Made by a program: the position numbers and the translations under genes
Part shown: positions 7,585 through 15,352 of the stretch, in pieces
How positions within the stretch are numbered: position 1 is the stretch's first letter
Layout: each line of letters opens with the position of its first letter
Assembly: GCA_937951895.1 (NCBI GenBank)
Contig: CALFER010000025.1
Span: 1 to 64,000, forward strand
Source: an uncultured bacterium
GTDB lineage: Bacteria; CSSED10-310; CALFER01
Direction of reading: 5' to 3'
Length of the DNA stretch: 64,000 nt
The notes under the pieces: model-generated
Told to the model about the DNA's origin: nothing
What the model saw: the letters and a program-made list of their open reading frames with translations, nothing else
Database searches by the model: none

Positions 7585-8930
7585 TGTCCGTACTTTCACC
7601 CAACACTCAGGCAATCCTGCTGCTGACGGCTCCACTCATTGCAGGTCGGGAAAGCATGTCACCGGATCTGCTCTCGCCCGGAGAATACAAACGCCTTGCG
7701 CGTCACCTGCGCGAGATCCGGCGACAGCCCGCGGATCTTGTCTCACCCGATGCGGCTGCCATCCTGCGCGCATGCCATCCGGTGATCGACGAGAGTCGCC
7801 TGCAGAGGCTTCTGGGGCGCGGATTCCTTCTGAGCCAGGTGATTGAGCGCTGGCAGACACGCGCCATCTGGGTGGTCAGCAGGGCCGATGCCGAGTATCC
7901 GAGTCGCCTGAAGGATCGCCTTCGGGAAGATGCTCCGCCTGTGCTGTACGGCTGTGGCGACATGGCGTTGTTGGCGAGCGGTGGGCTGGCCGTTGTCGGA
8001 TCGCGGCAAGTGGACGACGCATTGATCGACTACGCCATCTCCATCGGGCGATTGTCTGCGCGTGCAGAAAGAACAGTCGTTTCGGGTGGCGCCAGGGGTA
8101 TCGATCAGGCTGCCATGCGTGGAGCGATTGAAGCGGGGGGTAAGGTCTGCGGGGTGCTGGCAGACAGTCTGGGAAGGACCACCATGAACCGCGAACACCG
8201 CAACCTGCTGCTCGATGGTCAACTGGTCCTGATATCCCCCTACGACCCGAACGCCGGATTCAACGTGGGGAATGCCATGCAGCGGAACAAGCTGATTTAC
8301 GGGTTGGCTGAGGCCTCACTGGTGGTCAGTTCCGATGTGAACAGGGGAGGGACCTGGGCCGGAGCAGTGGAGCAACTGGACAAACTCAGGTTCGTTCCGG
8401 TCTTCGTCCGATCGACAGGCATTTCATCGGCCGGACTTGACGCTCTGAGACGCAAAGGAGCGCTGCCGTGGCCAAATCCGGAGGACGTCGACTCTTTCGA
8501 GGCAGTCTTCGATGTGCGAACCGGTTCGGTGGCTTCTTCTCCACAATCGGGTCTGGCGCTTTTCGATGGTGCGCCGGCAGCCTGCACCGTGCAAAAGGAA
8601 TCCGATCCGGGTGATGCAGCGTCAGTACCTGCCGCTGATAACACTCCATCCGTATCTGACAGTGTTGGAACTTATGCACAACCCCCCGCATCGGTTTCCG
8701 AGGAATCGCCAGTGGATGCGACTCCGGCCGGGTTGCTCTTTTCAGCCGTCCGGACATCGATTCAGATGCTTCTGATCCACCCGATGAAGGACACCGAAGT
8801 GGCCACTGCGCTGGATGTATCGAACGCGCAGGCCAGGAGATGGTTGAAGCGTCTTATTGATGAAGGAGTCGTTATCAGGCTTTCCCGGCAGGCAGGGTTC
8901 GCGCTGAAAGCACAGAAACCTCTGTTATAA
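7581..8930 (+). CDS. DprA-like SLOG-family protein with C-terminal winged helix
   Basis: The 449-residue protein has a DprA Rossmann core at about 130-310 with VVGSRQV, VVSGGARGID and QRNKLIYGLAEASLVV, the last matching the RN-R region that binds ssDNA in DprA. A low-complexity acidic linker (about 345-395) leads to a C-terminal winged-helix segment (about 400-445, TEVATALDVSNAQARRWLKRL). Housekeeping DprA loads RecA on incoming ssDNA. Here the tight overlap with a RecQ-PRTase fusion suggests a dedicated partner, as ShosA is to the ShosT PRTase. The ATG at 7581 overlaps the upstream stop; a second ATG lies at 7584. ComEC lies far away (38.6 kb), so this may not be the competence copy. Confidence 0.85.
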   Translation: MMSVLSPNTQAILLLTAPLIAGRESMSPDLLSPGEYKRLARHLREIRRQPADLVSPDAAAILRACHPVIDESRLQRLLGRGFLLSQVIERWQTRAIWVVSRADAEYPSRLKDRLREDAPPVLYGCGDMALLASGGLAVVGSRQVDDALIDYAISIGRLSARAERTVVSGGARGIDQAAMRGAIEAGGKVCGVLADSLGRTTMNREHRNLLLDGQLVLISPYDPNAGFNVGNAMQRNKLIYGLAEASLVVSSDVNRGGTWAGAVEQLDKLRFVPVFVRSTGISSAGLDALRRKGALPWPNPEDVDSFEAVFDVRTGSVASSPQSGLALFDGAPAACTVQKESDPGDAASVPAADNTPSVSDSVGTYAQPPASVSEESPVDATPAGLLFSAVRTSIQMLLIHPMKDTEVATALDVSNAQARRWLKRLIDEGVVIRLSRQAGFALKAQKPLL

Positions 8931-9064
8931 TCACCCGGATTGCAGGTCTCGTCGGCATCGAGTGTATGCCACCTGTACTGTTCGTCTGATGCCTCCTCCC
9001 GGGGCCAACGGATTACACTGGTCCGGAACTGATCATGATTTTTAGATTCGGGATTCTGGCTTGC

Positions 9065-9099
9065 TATGGATACTTGATGGCCGGTTCCAGACGTCGCAG
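9065..9099 (+). repeat. Imperfect 35-bp repeat, left copy flanking DUF4160/DUF2442 pair
   Basis: TATGGATACTTGATGGCCGG... at 9065-9099 matches 9897-9931 in 30 of 35 positions, in direct orientation. The two copies bracket the small two-gene cassette, which suggests the cassette was inserted or duplicated as a unit. Confidence 0.6.
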
Positions 9100-9127
9100 T
9101 TCCATTAACTCGCACTGGACTGGCAAT

Positions 9128-9155
9128 TTGAATGGGGGAGCACATTTGTTAAAAT
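9128..9155 (+). promoter_or_regulatory. Candidate promoter for the DUF4160/DUF2442 pair
   Basis: TTGAAT (9128-9133), a 16-nt spacer and TAAAAT (9150-9155) lie just before the GGAGGA site and ATG at 9177. Transcription would start within the last 20 nt before the gene. Confidence 0.45.
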
Positions 9156-9176
9156 AGAAACTGGAGGAGTCATACG

Positions 9177-9398
9177 ATGCCTGAGATAAGTCGGTTCTTC
9201 GGGATCATCATCAGGATGTTTTTCGACGAGCACAATCCGCCACATATCCATGCGGAGTATCAGGGACAGAAGGCAGTGTTCGATCTTCTCGGTAATGTCT
9301 TTCGAGGTGAACTTGGATCCCGTACAGCAACTAAGCTCGTTCGTGAATGGATTGACCTTCACATAGACGAGTTGCGGGAAAATTGGGAGTTGGCCTGA
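9177..9398 (+). CDS. DUF4160 family small protein
   Basis: The 73-residue product contains the DUF4160 pattern: MPEISRFFGIIIRMFFDEH, then HIHAEYQ. The family is commonly encoded next to DUF2442 and has been treated as a toxin-antitoxin-like or regulatory pair, but its biochemical role is not known to me. GGAGGA at 9163-9168 supports the ATG. The gene is 47 nt upstream of the DUF2442 gene and both sit between imperfect 35-bp repeats. Confidence 0.85.
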   Translation: MPEISRFFGIIIRMFFDEHNPPHIHAEYQGQKAVFDLLGNVFRGELGSRTATKLVREWIDLHIDELRENWELA

Positions 9399-9445
9399 AC
9401 CGGGAGGGACATTAAAAAGAATGCTCCCTTGGATTGAGGCGTGTG

Positions 9446-9751
9446 ATGTGGAATCTGAATGAAGTGACACATATCGAGTATCAGTCGGATTACTCCTATC
9501 TCATTGTGTTCGATGATGGGATAACCGCGGTCATCGATTTTTCTGATTATCTCCAACGCGGTCCGGTTTTTGCGCCACTACGTGACCTCCAGTATTTCCG
9601 CCAGGCCAGGATTGATGGAGGCACTATCTCCTGGCCTAATGGTGCAGACATCGCTCCCGAGACTCTCTACGAAAAGTGCGAACAAGCGACAAAACGATCG
9701 TCTTCAGGCGGAAGAGCTGTGTCACTCCGCCTCTCTTTCAAAAGAGTCTGA
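9446..9751 (+). CDS. DUF2442 family small protein
   Basis: This 101-residue protein has the DUF2442 core: a VFDDG-type strand pair, IDFSDYLQRGPVFAPLRD, and GGTISWPNGADIAPETLY. ATG 9446 has a GAGG about 6 nt upstream; an in-frame TTG at 9434 is an alternative. The tail after LYEKCEQ is Ser/Arg-rich and longer than usual. A weak hairpin (GAGAA/TTCTC) followed by T-rich sequence at about 9749-9795 may end the transcript. It forms a two-gene unit with DUF4160. Confidence 0.85.
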   Translation: MWNLNEVTHIEYQSDYSYLIVFDDGITAVIDFSDYLQRGPVFAPLRDLQYFRQARIDGGTISWPNGADIAPETLYEKCEQATKRSSSGGRAVSLRLSFKRV

Positions 9752-9896
9752 GAAGTGTCAGCAATCTTTCTCATGGAAGACGATTTTTTCTTTTTGCTCA
9801 GAATTGCCTGCAACGATAGCGTTCAGTTGATTTTCGCCATGCCTGCCTTATCAGGACTCCTCCAGTTCAAGCAAAGCCCTCTGGCCCGGAGCTGAT

Positions 9897-9931
9897 TATG
9901 GATATTTGATGACCAGCTCCAGGCGTCGCAG
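9897..9931 (+). repeat. Imperfect 35-bp repeat, right copy
   Basis: TATGGATATTTGATGACCAG... at 9897-9931 pairs with 9065-9099 (30 of 35 identical, same orientation). It lies 146 nt after DUF2442 and ends just before the stop of the small minus-strand Tat-signal gene. Confidence 0.6.
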
Positions 9932-9943
9932 GCACCCCCGTGT

Positions 9944-10174
9944 TCATTCCCTTCGCTTGAGAAACTCCGGAAGACATTTCTCGAAGGACGCACCCGTATC
10001 ATCACCCGCAACCGGCGACGCGCATCCCGGTGCCGTGGGCCGATGATGCCAGTCCACTCGTGCCACGGCCGCTCTCTGCCGATCCTGAACCGGACGCGCC
10101 AGCACACCCCTCACGGGGCAAAACGGCAGAAGACTCAGTAGTCCCATACCCTTGAGAAACGATCGACGCTTCAT
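9944..10174 (-). CDS. Small protein with twin-arginine signal, coupled to PmbA
   Basis: A 76-residue frame starts at an ATG that overlaps the pmbA stop (ATGA), with GGAGG upstream inside pmbA. The N-terminus MKRRSFLKGMGLLSLLPFC is a typical Tat signal (RRSFLK followed by a short hydrophobic stretch), ending near VLA. The mature part is only about 50 residues with two cysteines and no family I recognise. It may be a genuine small exported factor or the remains of a larger Tat substrate. The coupling and the signal peptide argue for real translation. Confidence 0.6.
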   Translation of the reverse strand: MKRRSFLKGMGLLSLLPFCPVRGVLARPVQDRQRAAVARVDWHHRPTAPGCASPVAGDDTGASFEKCLPEFLKRRE

Positions 10175-11505
10175 GAGGCAACCTCCGTGAACGTGAATGC
10201 GGGGATGACCATCGACGGGATGCGCATGGTCGAACCGAACATCCGGAAATACTCCCGTTCTGAAGAGACCGCCGTCGCCCGCCGGAATGCCTCCAGAATG
10301 CTCTCGACAAACCGCATGTTCCTGACCGCTCCGGTCACTTTTCCGTTCTGGATGCGGAATGTCCCGTCGCGCGTCGTGCCGGTGATCATGGTTTTCATCG
10401 GATTCACATAGTTGATGTACCAGAATCGCGTAATCAGCAGTCCCTGGTCGATCCCGGCGATCCATGCATCCGTGGATGTCTCACCGGGCGACATCACCAT
10501 GCATTTCGGATACGGGCCGAATCCGTTCCCCGGCGCGAGCGCATGTCCGGTGGATATCTCTGCCGTCGTTCGATCGTGAACGACCGCGCGTGCGACACCG
10601 TTTTCGACCAGCGTCACCGGCGCGCACGGAGTGCCCTCGAAATCGAACGGCCAGCCGCCCATGCGCGGATCGAGAGGGTCATCGCGGATCGTCATGAAGT
10701 CCGGAAGCACTTTTTCGCCGATATGCCCCGCCATAAAACTGGTTCCGCGATTGAAGGGGCTGCCGCCGAAGGACAGGAAGGAAAGAAACAACAGCATGGG
10801 ACCGACGGCGCCGGGTTCGAGCACGACGGTGTACGGGCCGGGTTCGAGTTCCACCGGATCGCGGCTCCGGATCGCCCGGGATGCGGCGCGTTTGGCCACT
10901 GCGGCGATATCGATGTCGCCGATCCGGTGCCCGTACGCGCGATCCCAGCCGCTCGCCCCGGATGGATCCGCACAGGTCAGCGACAGATCGACTTCCGTGC
11001 GTGACGCAGTCAGCATCATGCCGCCCGTGTGCGCAATGCCGCGTGCAGTCGAGGTCAGGGTAAGCGCTCCCGCGACGCTCAATCGACCGATGTCCGCGAT
11101 TCGAACGGCCTCCCGCAATGCCTTCGCGGCCTGTTTAGGTGACCAGGCATCCGTTTTTCGATCAAACATATCGATCCGAGGCACGGGTTTGGCCGACTCA
11201 AGCGGGATGAGGGGATCCCCGTCCCCCAGCGTATCGAGAATCCGAAGCGCCTGCCCGATCGCAGCCTTGACGGGTTCCGGTTCGAGCGAATGCAGGGTCA
11301 CGAGTGTCGATCGGGTGTCCCGGCGCAGCTCGAGCCAGACGGTCAGATCCCGGACCGATACATTCGCCTGAATCACGCTCTCGGCGAGTCTCGTCGTGCG
11401 TGATGACTCGTCGACGACCGCAACGGCCAGTTCACAGGCGGGAGGTGCCAGATTCAGAATGGCTTCGAGCGCTTTCCGGTCGATCGTTCCAGCTTCAGCG
11501 TTCAT
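10171..11505 (-). CDS. pmbA: PmbA/TldE-type subunit of the TldD/TldE metalloprotease
   Basis: The 444-residue protein has the TldE layout: N-terminal alpha/beta domain, and a C-terminal half with GGSPFNRGTSF, GWPFDFEGTPC and TGHALAPGNGFGPYPKC-like stretches. It lacks the HEXXXH zinc site that its partner carries. TldD/TldE is a heterodimeric protease that unfolds and trims peptides, including modified (RiPP) ones, in the cytoplasm. ATG 11505 follows the tldD stop by 1 nt and has GGAGG 8 nt upstream. The stop overlaps a small Tat-signal gene. Confidence 0.88.
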   Translation of the reverse strand: MNAEAGTIDRKALEAILNLAPPACELAVAVVDESSRTTRLAESVIQANVSVRDLTVWLELRRDTRSTLVTLHSLEPEPVKAAIGQALRILDTLGDGDPLIPLESAKPVPRIDMFDRKTDAWSPKQAAKALREAVRIADIGRLSVAGALTLTSTARGIAHTGGMMLTASRTEVDLSLTCADPSGASGWDRAYGHRIGDIDIAAVAKRAASRAIRSRDPVELEPGPYTVVLEPGAVGPMLLFLSFLSFGGSPFNRGTSFMAGHIGEKVLPDFMTIRDDPLDPRMGGWPFDFEGTPCAPVTLVENGVARAVVHDRTTAEISTGHALAPGNGFGPYPKCMVMSPGETSTDAWIAGIDQGLLITRFWYINYVNPMKTMITGTTRDGTFRIQNGKVTGAVRNMRFVESILEAFRRATAVSSEREYFRMFGSTMRIPSMVIPAFTFTEVAS

Positions 11506-11506
11506 C

Positions 11507-13045
11507 TCATCCGCCTCCATGTCCGCGGCTCTTCCCGGCGCTGGACTCGACTGCAACATTGCGAAACCTTGCGGGACAAGCGCCCTGACTCGTGAAAATC
11601 GACTGCGACGGTTCGCCCTTTCCGCAGTTCGGCGTGCCCCAAAGCTTGAAATGAGTCTCGTTGCAGATCGCATCGCACCGGTTCCAGAAGTCGACGGTTC
11701 GCCCGGTATAAACCGGATTCCGGTACATCTGTCCGAGTTTCCCGCCGCTGATCTCATAGGCCGCTTCACACTCGAACCGGAAACTCTCACGCCGGTCGTC
11801 GATCGACCAGCTCCGGTTCGTCGTCAGAAACAGGCCTGATCCGGTGTCGGCGAGCAGATCGTCGAGTGACCAGGTGCCGGGGAGCAACACCGTGTTCGAC
11901 ATCCGGTTGATCGGGACATGCCGCCAGCCCGCCGCACGGTTGTTGGCCGACGACAACGCGCCGATCCGAGAAGCCGTCTCGCGGCCCGACAAAAACCCGA
12001 CAAGAATGCCGTTTCGGATCAGCTCGACGCGCTGTGCCGGTGTCCCGTCGTCGTCAAATCCGTATGACCCGAGACCTCCGGGGATGGTGGGATCGGTCAC
12101 GACCGACACGATATCCGAGGCATACCGGAGCGAACCGAGTTGGTCGGGTGAAGCGAAACTGGTTCCGGAAAAATTGGCTTCGGCACCGAACACCCGGTCG
12201 AGTTCGAGGGGGTGGCCGATCGATTCGTGGATCTGCAGCCCGAGTTGGTCTCCGTCCAGAATCACCGTGAATGCTCCGCTCGGACACGGGGGGGCGGACA
12301 GCAGCATGAGGGCCTCTTCGGCTACCCGTCGTGCATTCCCCGGAAGATCCATCTCCAGAATGCGCTCATACCCTCCCGCGCCATGATCACCGCCGTGCGA
12401 TGACGGGAAGGACCGCGTCTGCACATCCCGCTTCTGCCCCGCGGTCACGCTGAGTCCCCCTCCGCACAGAACGATCGTCTGCCGGATCCGGCTTCCGTCG
12501 AGGGAGGCGAACTGCATCGTGTGCCTCTGTGCGAGAATCGATGCGGAGGCCGACTGGATGCCCTCGAGTGTCGCCGCGCGGTCCGTCGCGGTTTCGAGCA
12601 GCGCGATGCGATCCGGAAGCGGAACCGAGAACGGGTCGATACGGAGGGGAGTCGTATAGTCCGATACGACGGGTTGCCGGGACGAGAGCCGGACGGGAGA
12701 GCGGCTGAGGCGGTAGGAGGCCCGGGCGACATCGAGCGCCGCGTGGGCCACCCGTTCGATCTCGCTCTTCGCGAAAACCGGAGACGCGGCAAAGCCCCAT
12801 GCGCCGCGATACAGCACCCGGATGCCGAATCCCGTGTCCGTTTCCGATTCGACGCCGTCGAGGTGTCCGTTGGAGGCCGAGACGGATTCGCTGTCCAGAG
12901 TGGTCATGCGGACATCGGCGTATTCGACCCCGCGCCGGTCGACCGCCGCGAGAGCGATCCGCCCGAGTGTTTCAAAATCGTGTGAAAGTTGAGTCGTCAT
13001 GAGCGAATTCTGATGCTTCATGTTCACGGTGTCAACCAAATCCAA
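11507..13045 (-). CDS. tldD: TldD-type zinc metalloprotease subunit
   Basis: About 500 residues. The catalytic HEXXXH-type motif is visible as QIHESIGHPLELDRVFG around residue 260, followed by GTSFASPDQLGS and the GYGFDDDG-type segment. The C-terminal region ends with CNETHFKLWGTPNCGKGEPSQ, typical of the family. The start is ambiguous: TTG 13045 has a strong GGGAGGGGG about 7-11 nt upstream, while ATGs at 13021 and 13000 have none. Forms an operon with pmbA and the Tat-signal gene. Divergent from apbE. The substrate is not evident from the neighbours. Confidence 0.88.
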   Translation of the reverse strand: MDLVDTVNMKHQNSLMTTQLSHDFETLGRIALAAVDRRGVEYADVRMTTLDSESVSASNGHLDGVESETDTGFGIRVLYRGAWGFAASPVFAKSEIERVAHAALDVARASYRLSRSPVRLSSRQPVVSDYTTPLRIDPFSVPLPDRIALLETATDRAATLEGIQSASASILAQRHTMQFASLDGSRIRQTIVLCGGGLSVTAGQKRDVQTRSFPSSHGGDHGAGGYERILEMDLPGNARRVAEEALMLLSAPPCPSGAFTVILDGDQLGLQIHESIGHPLELDRVFGAEANFSGTSFASPDQLGSLRYASDIVSVVTDPTIPGGLGSYGFDDDGTPAQRVELIRNGILVGFLSGRETASRIGALSSANNRAAGWRHVPINRMSNTVLLPGTWSLDDLLADTGSGLFLTTNRSWSIDDRRESFRFECEAAYEISGGKLGQMYRNPVYTGRTVDFWNRCDAICNETHFKLWGTPNCGKGEPSQSIFTSQGACPARFRNVAVESSAGKSRGHGGG

Positions 13046-13085
13046 CGATCCGTCCCCCTCCCGTGACTTGCAATCCGGCGGATTC

Positions 13086-13099
13086 TGAAGGATCCTTCA
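13086..13099. promoter_or_regulatory. Perfect 14-bp palindrome TGAAGGATCCTTCA, candidate operator
   Basis: The palindrome lies in the 75-nt gap between divergent tldD and apbE, 21 nt before the apbE ATG. Its position would allow a regulator to control one or both genes. No regulator is encoded nearby. Confidence 0.35.
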
Positions 13100-13120
13100 C
13101 TCCTGACGGAGGTGACCCGC

Positions 13121-14155
13121 ATGATGACTCGATCGATACCCGCACGCGTATTCCTGACGTTAATCCTGATGGTTGCGGCAGGCTGCTCCGGCACGCCCCG
13201 CCAACCGGAAAATGTCTCCGAAACGTTCCTCGCCATGGGCGGCATCCCGGTCGAAATCGTCGCCAACGGCATTTCCCGGCAGTCGCTCAATCAATATGTC
13301 TCGACCGTCAAATCGAGTGTTGCGAAATGGGAATCCGAACTGTCGTTTTTCAATCCGTCCAGCGTCGTCAATACGATCGCACAGTCGCCCGGACAACCGA
13401 TCCTCCTGGAACCGCACCTGTTCGAGGCGTTTCAGGACGCCGCGACGGCATTTGCAATCTCGGATGGCGCATTCGACATCACGGTCGGTCCGATCATCCA
13501 CCTGTGGAAAGACGCCGGGAAAACGGGTGTGGAGCCGACGGCCGAGGCAATCGCCGATGCCGTATCCCGAACCGGATTCAATCACCTGCGCATCGATCCG
13601 GCCAACCGTACAATCCTCCTGGACCAGCCGGGGCTTGCGATCGATTTCGGCGGCATCGCGAAGGGCCTGATGGCCCAGTGGATTGCGGAGCGGATCCGTG
13701 ATGACGCCGCGCGGAATGACACCGAACGCCTGAAGAAACTGCTCGTGAATCCCGGCGGCGACATGTACTGTCTGACACCCGATCCCGATGCCGTCTGTAC
13801 CGTCGGCATCCAGAATCCATTCGGAGCGGGGGTCTGGGGAGAAATCAAGGTGCGGGACCGTGCCATCGTCACCTCGGGGACTTACCAGCGATTCTTCGAA
13901 ATCGGCGGCAAGCAATACTGTCATATCGTGGATCCGCGAACCGGTCGCCCGATCGATACCAATCTGCGGAGTGTGACGGTGCTGGATCCGAGCGGGGCCA
14001 TGGCGGACGCCATCGCGACGGCCTGTTTCGTTCTGGGCGAGCCGGCGTGCTGGGAGATGGCTGCGAAGAGACCCGAGACGGCCATCCTTGTGATTCGCGC
14101 GGATCAGACCTGGAAGGCATCGGAATCGCTGGAGGGGCGTGTAACGGTCTTCTGA
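13121..14155 (+). CDS. apbE: FAD:protein FMN transferase (ApbE family), lipoprotein
   Basis: The 344-residue protein has a lipoprotein signal with lipobox VAAGC near residue 23, followed by the ApbE domain. Recognisable elements are ETFLAMGG at the start, DPKW-like SDGAFDITVGP, DFGGIAKG, GGDMYC, and HIVDPRTGRPI. ApbE proteins covalently attach FMN to Thr in flavoproteins such as NqrB/RnfG on the outer face of the membrane, using FAD and Mg2+. ATG 13121 has GGAGG 8 nt upstream; the in-frame GTG at 13112 is less likely. No flavin acceptor gene is adjacent. Confidence 0.92.
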   Translation: MMTRSIPARVFLTLILMVAAGCSGTPRQPENVSETFLAMGGIPVEIVANGISRQSLNQYVSTVKSSVAKWESELSFFNPSSVVNTIAQSPGQPILLEPHLFEAFQDAATAFAISDGAFDITVGPIIHLWKDAGKTGVEPTAEAIADAVSRTGFNHLRIDPANRTILLDQPGLAIDFGGIAKGLMAQWIAERIRDDAARNDTERLKKLLVNPGGDMYCLTPDPDAVCTVGIQNPFGAGVWGEIKVRDRAIVTSGTYQRFFEIGGKQYCHIVDPRTGRPIDTNLRSVTVLDPSGAMADAIATACFVLGEPACWEMAAKRPETAILVIRADQTWKASESLEGRVTVF

Positions 14156-14185
14156 TTCCTCAGGATGTGCGGAGTCCCCCGGCGG

Positions 14186-15136
14186 TCACACGTGATTTCT
14201 GAGCTGCAGTTCGATGGGATGCGGGTTGAGATAGAATTGTTTCGACAGATAGGGTTCGCCGTATTTCCGGACGAAAAACCCGAGCAGCGTGATCGGGACG
14301 ATGAGCGGGATGTGTTCGTTCCGGTAATCCTCGAATACCTCCAGGATCTGCTGTTTTTCCGCCGAACTCAGTTCGTTCTTGAAGTAGCCCAGAATATGCT
14401 GCAGGACGTTCAGATTCTTCTTGACCGTGGTCTTGATCTTCAGCGCATCCATGAGAATCGCCTCGTAGCGTTTCTGGATGGCGGGCAGTTGGGCATCGGT
14501 GAGCGCGGCGACGATCTGGCCCATCTTCTTGTAATGGACGGGGCTGTGCGCGAGCAGCATCAGTTTGTGACGGGTATGGAAATCCACCAGTCCGCTTTTG
14601 GAGTTGTTCCCGGCCAGCATGTCGCGCCAGCGTTTGAGCGTGAAGATGCGCTCGATGAAGTTCTCGCGAAGCCGGGCATCCCGTAACCGGCCGTCTTCCT
14701 CGGTCGGCAGGAGCGGAAAGTGCTCCAGAAAGGCACGGGCGAACAACCCGATACCGCGTTTGATCGGCATGCCGGTTTCCGTGTAGACCTTGACACGTTC
14801 CATGCCGCTGCTGGGTGAGTCACTCTTGAAGATGAATCCGCACAGATTCTCGCTTTCCAGTTCTCGAACACGCCGACGGGCCCAATCGAGCATCCGGTCG
14901 GTGACATCCTGTCGGGTCCGGACGGTGATCATGCGGGGTGCATCCGGATCACCGATCAGCCGGAATGCTTCGCGGGGAATGGGAAAACCGGCTTCGACTT
15001 CGGGGCAGACCGGGATGTATTCCAGATAGGGCCCCAGAGTATGCACGATCAGACTGTCGAATTTGTGTCCGCCGTCGTAACGGACTTTTTCACCCAGCAG
15101 ACAGGTGCTGATTCCAATCCGGATCTTCGAGTCCAT
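14186..15136 (-). CDS. DUF523 (TudS-like) plus DUF1722 fusion protein
   Basis: The 316-residue protein has an N-terminal DUF523/TudS domain (about 1-155: GISTCLLGEKVRYDGGHK, VCPEVEAGFP, FKSDSPSSGMERV) and a C-terminal DUF1722 helical domain (about 185-310: FHTRHKLMLLAHSP, YKKMGQIVA). TudS is a [4Fe-4S] thiouracil desulfurase. The family stretch SPSC appears here as SPSS, so one expected cysteine ligand is missing. DUF1722 is of unknown function; similar fusions occur in the YbgA group linked to photolyase neighbourhoods. GAGGAGG supports the ATG at 15136. Confidence 0.88.
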   Translation of the reverse strand: MDSKIRIGISTCLLGEKVRYDGGHKFDSLIVHTLGPYLEYIPVCPEVEAGFPIPREAFRLIGDPDAPRMITVRTRQDVTDRMLDWARRRVRELESENLCGFIFKSDSPSSGMERVKVYTETGMPIKRGIGLFARAFLEHFPLLPTEEDGRLRDARLRENFIERIFTLKRWRDMLAGNNSKSGLVDFHTRHKLMLLAHSPVHYKKMGQIVAALTDAQLPAIQKRYEAILMDALKIKTTVKKNLNVLQHILGYFKNELSSAEKQQILEVFEDYRNEHIPLIVPITLLGFFVRKYGEPYLSKQFYLNPHPIELQLRNHV

Positions 15137-15213
15137 GCCGCCTCCTCTATGAAAATCGGTATCCGATCCTGGACGTGCGCCGCGGCGCATTCCTCAGCAT
15201 TATAGCATGAACC

Positions 15214-15237
15214 GTCTCCGAATGCGCTTCCGGAGAC
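15214..15237. promoter_or_regulatory. Inverted repeat upstream of the TudS-DUF1722 gene
   Basis: GTCTCCG (15214-15220) and CGGAGAC (15231-15237) form a 7-bp perfect inverted repeat with a 10-nt loop. It lies just upstream of a minus-strand TATAAT (15199-15204), roughly over the -35 position. It could be an operator for the minus gene or a hairpin in the leader of the plus-strand dehydratase gene. The remaining gap 15137-15352 shows nothing else clear. Confidence 0.35.
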
Positions 15238-15352
15238 ACGAAATCGGATGGATAAACCGACCTGTTTCCGGTAACATGCCTCTGTCGGACGGAAACGGCC
15301 CGGATCCAGGGTTCGGGACGGGTAACAATCATCGGAACTGTGAGGTAGGGGC

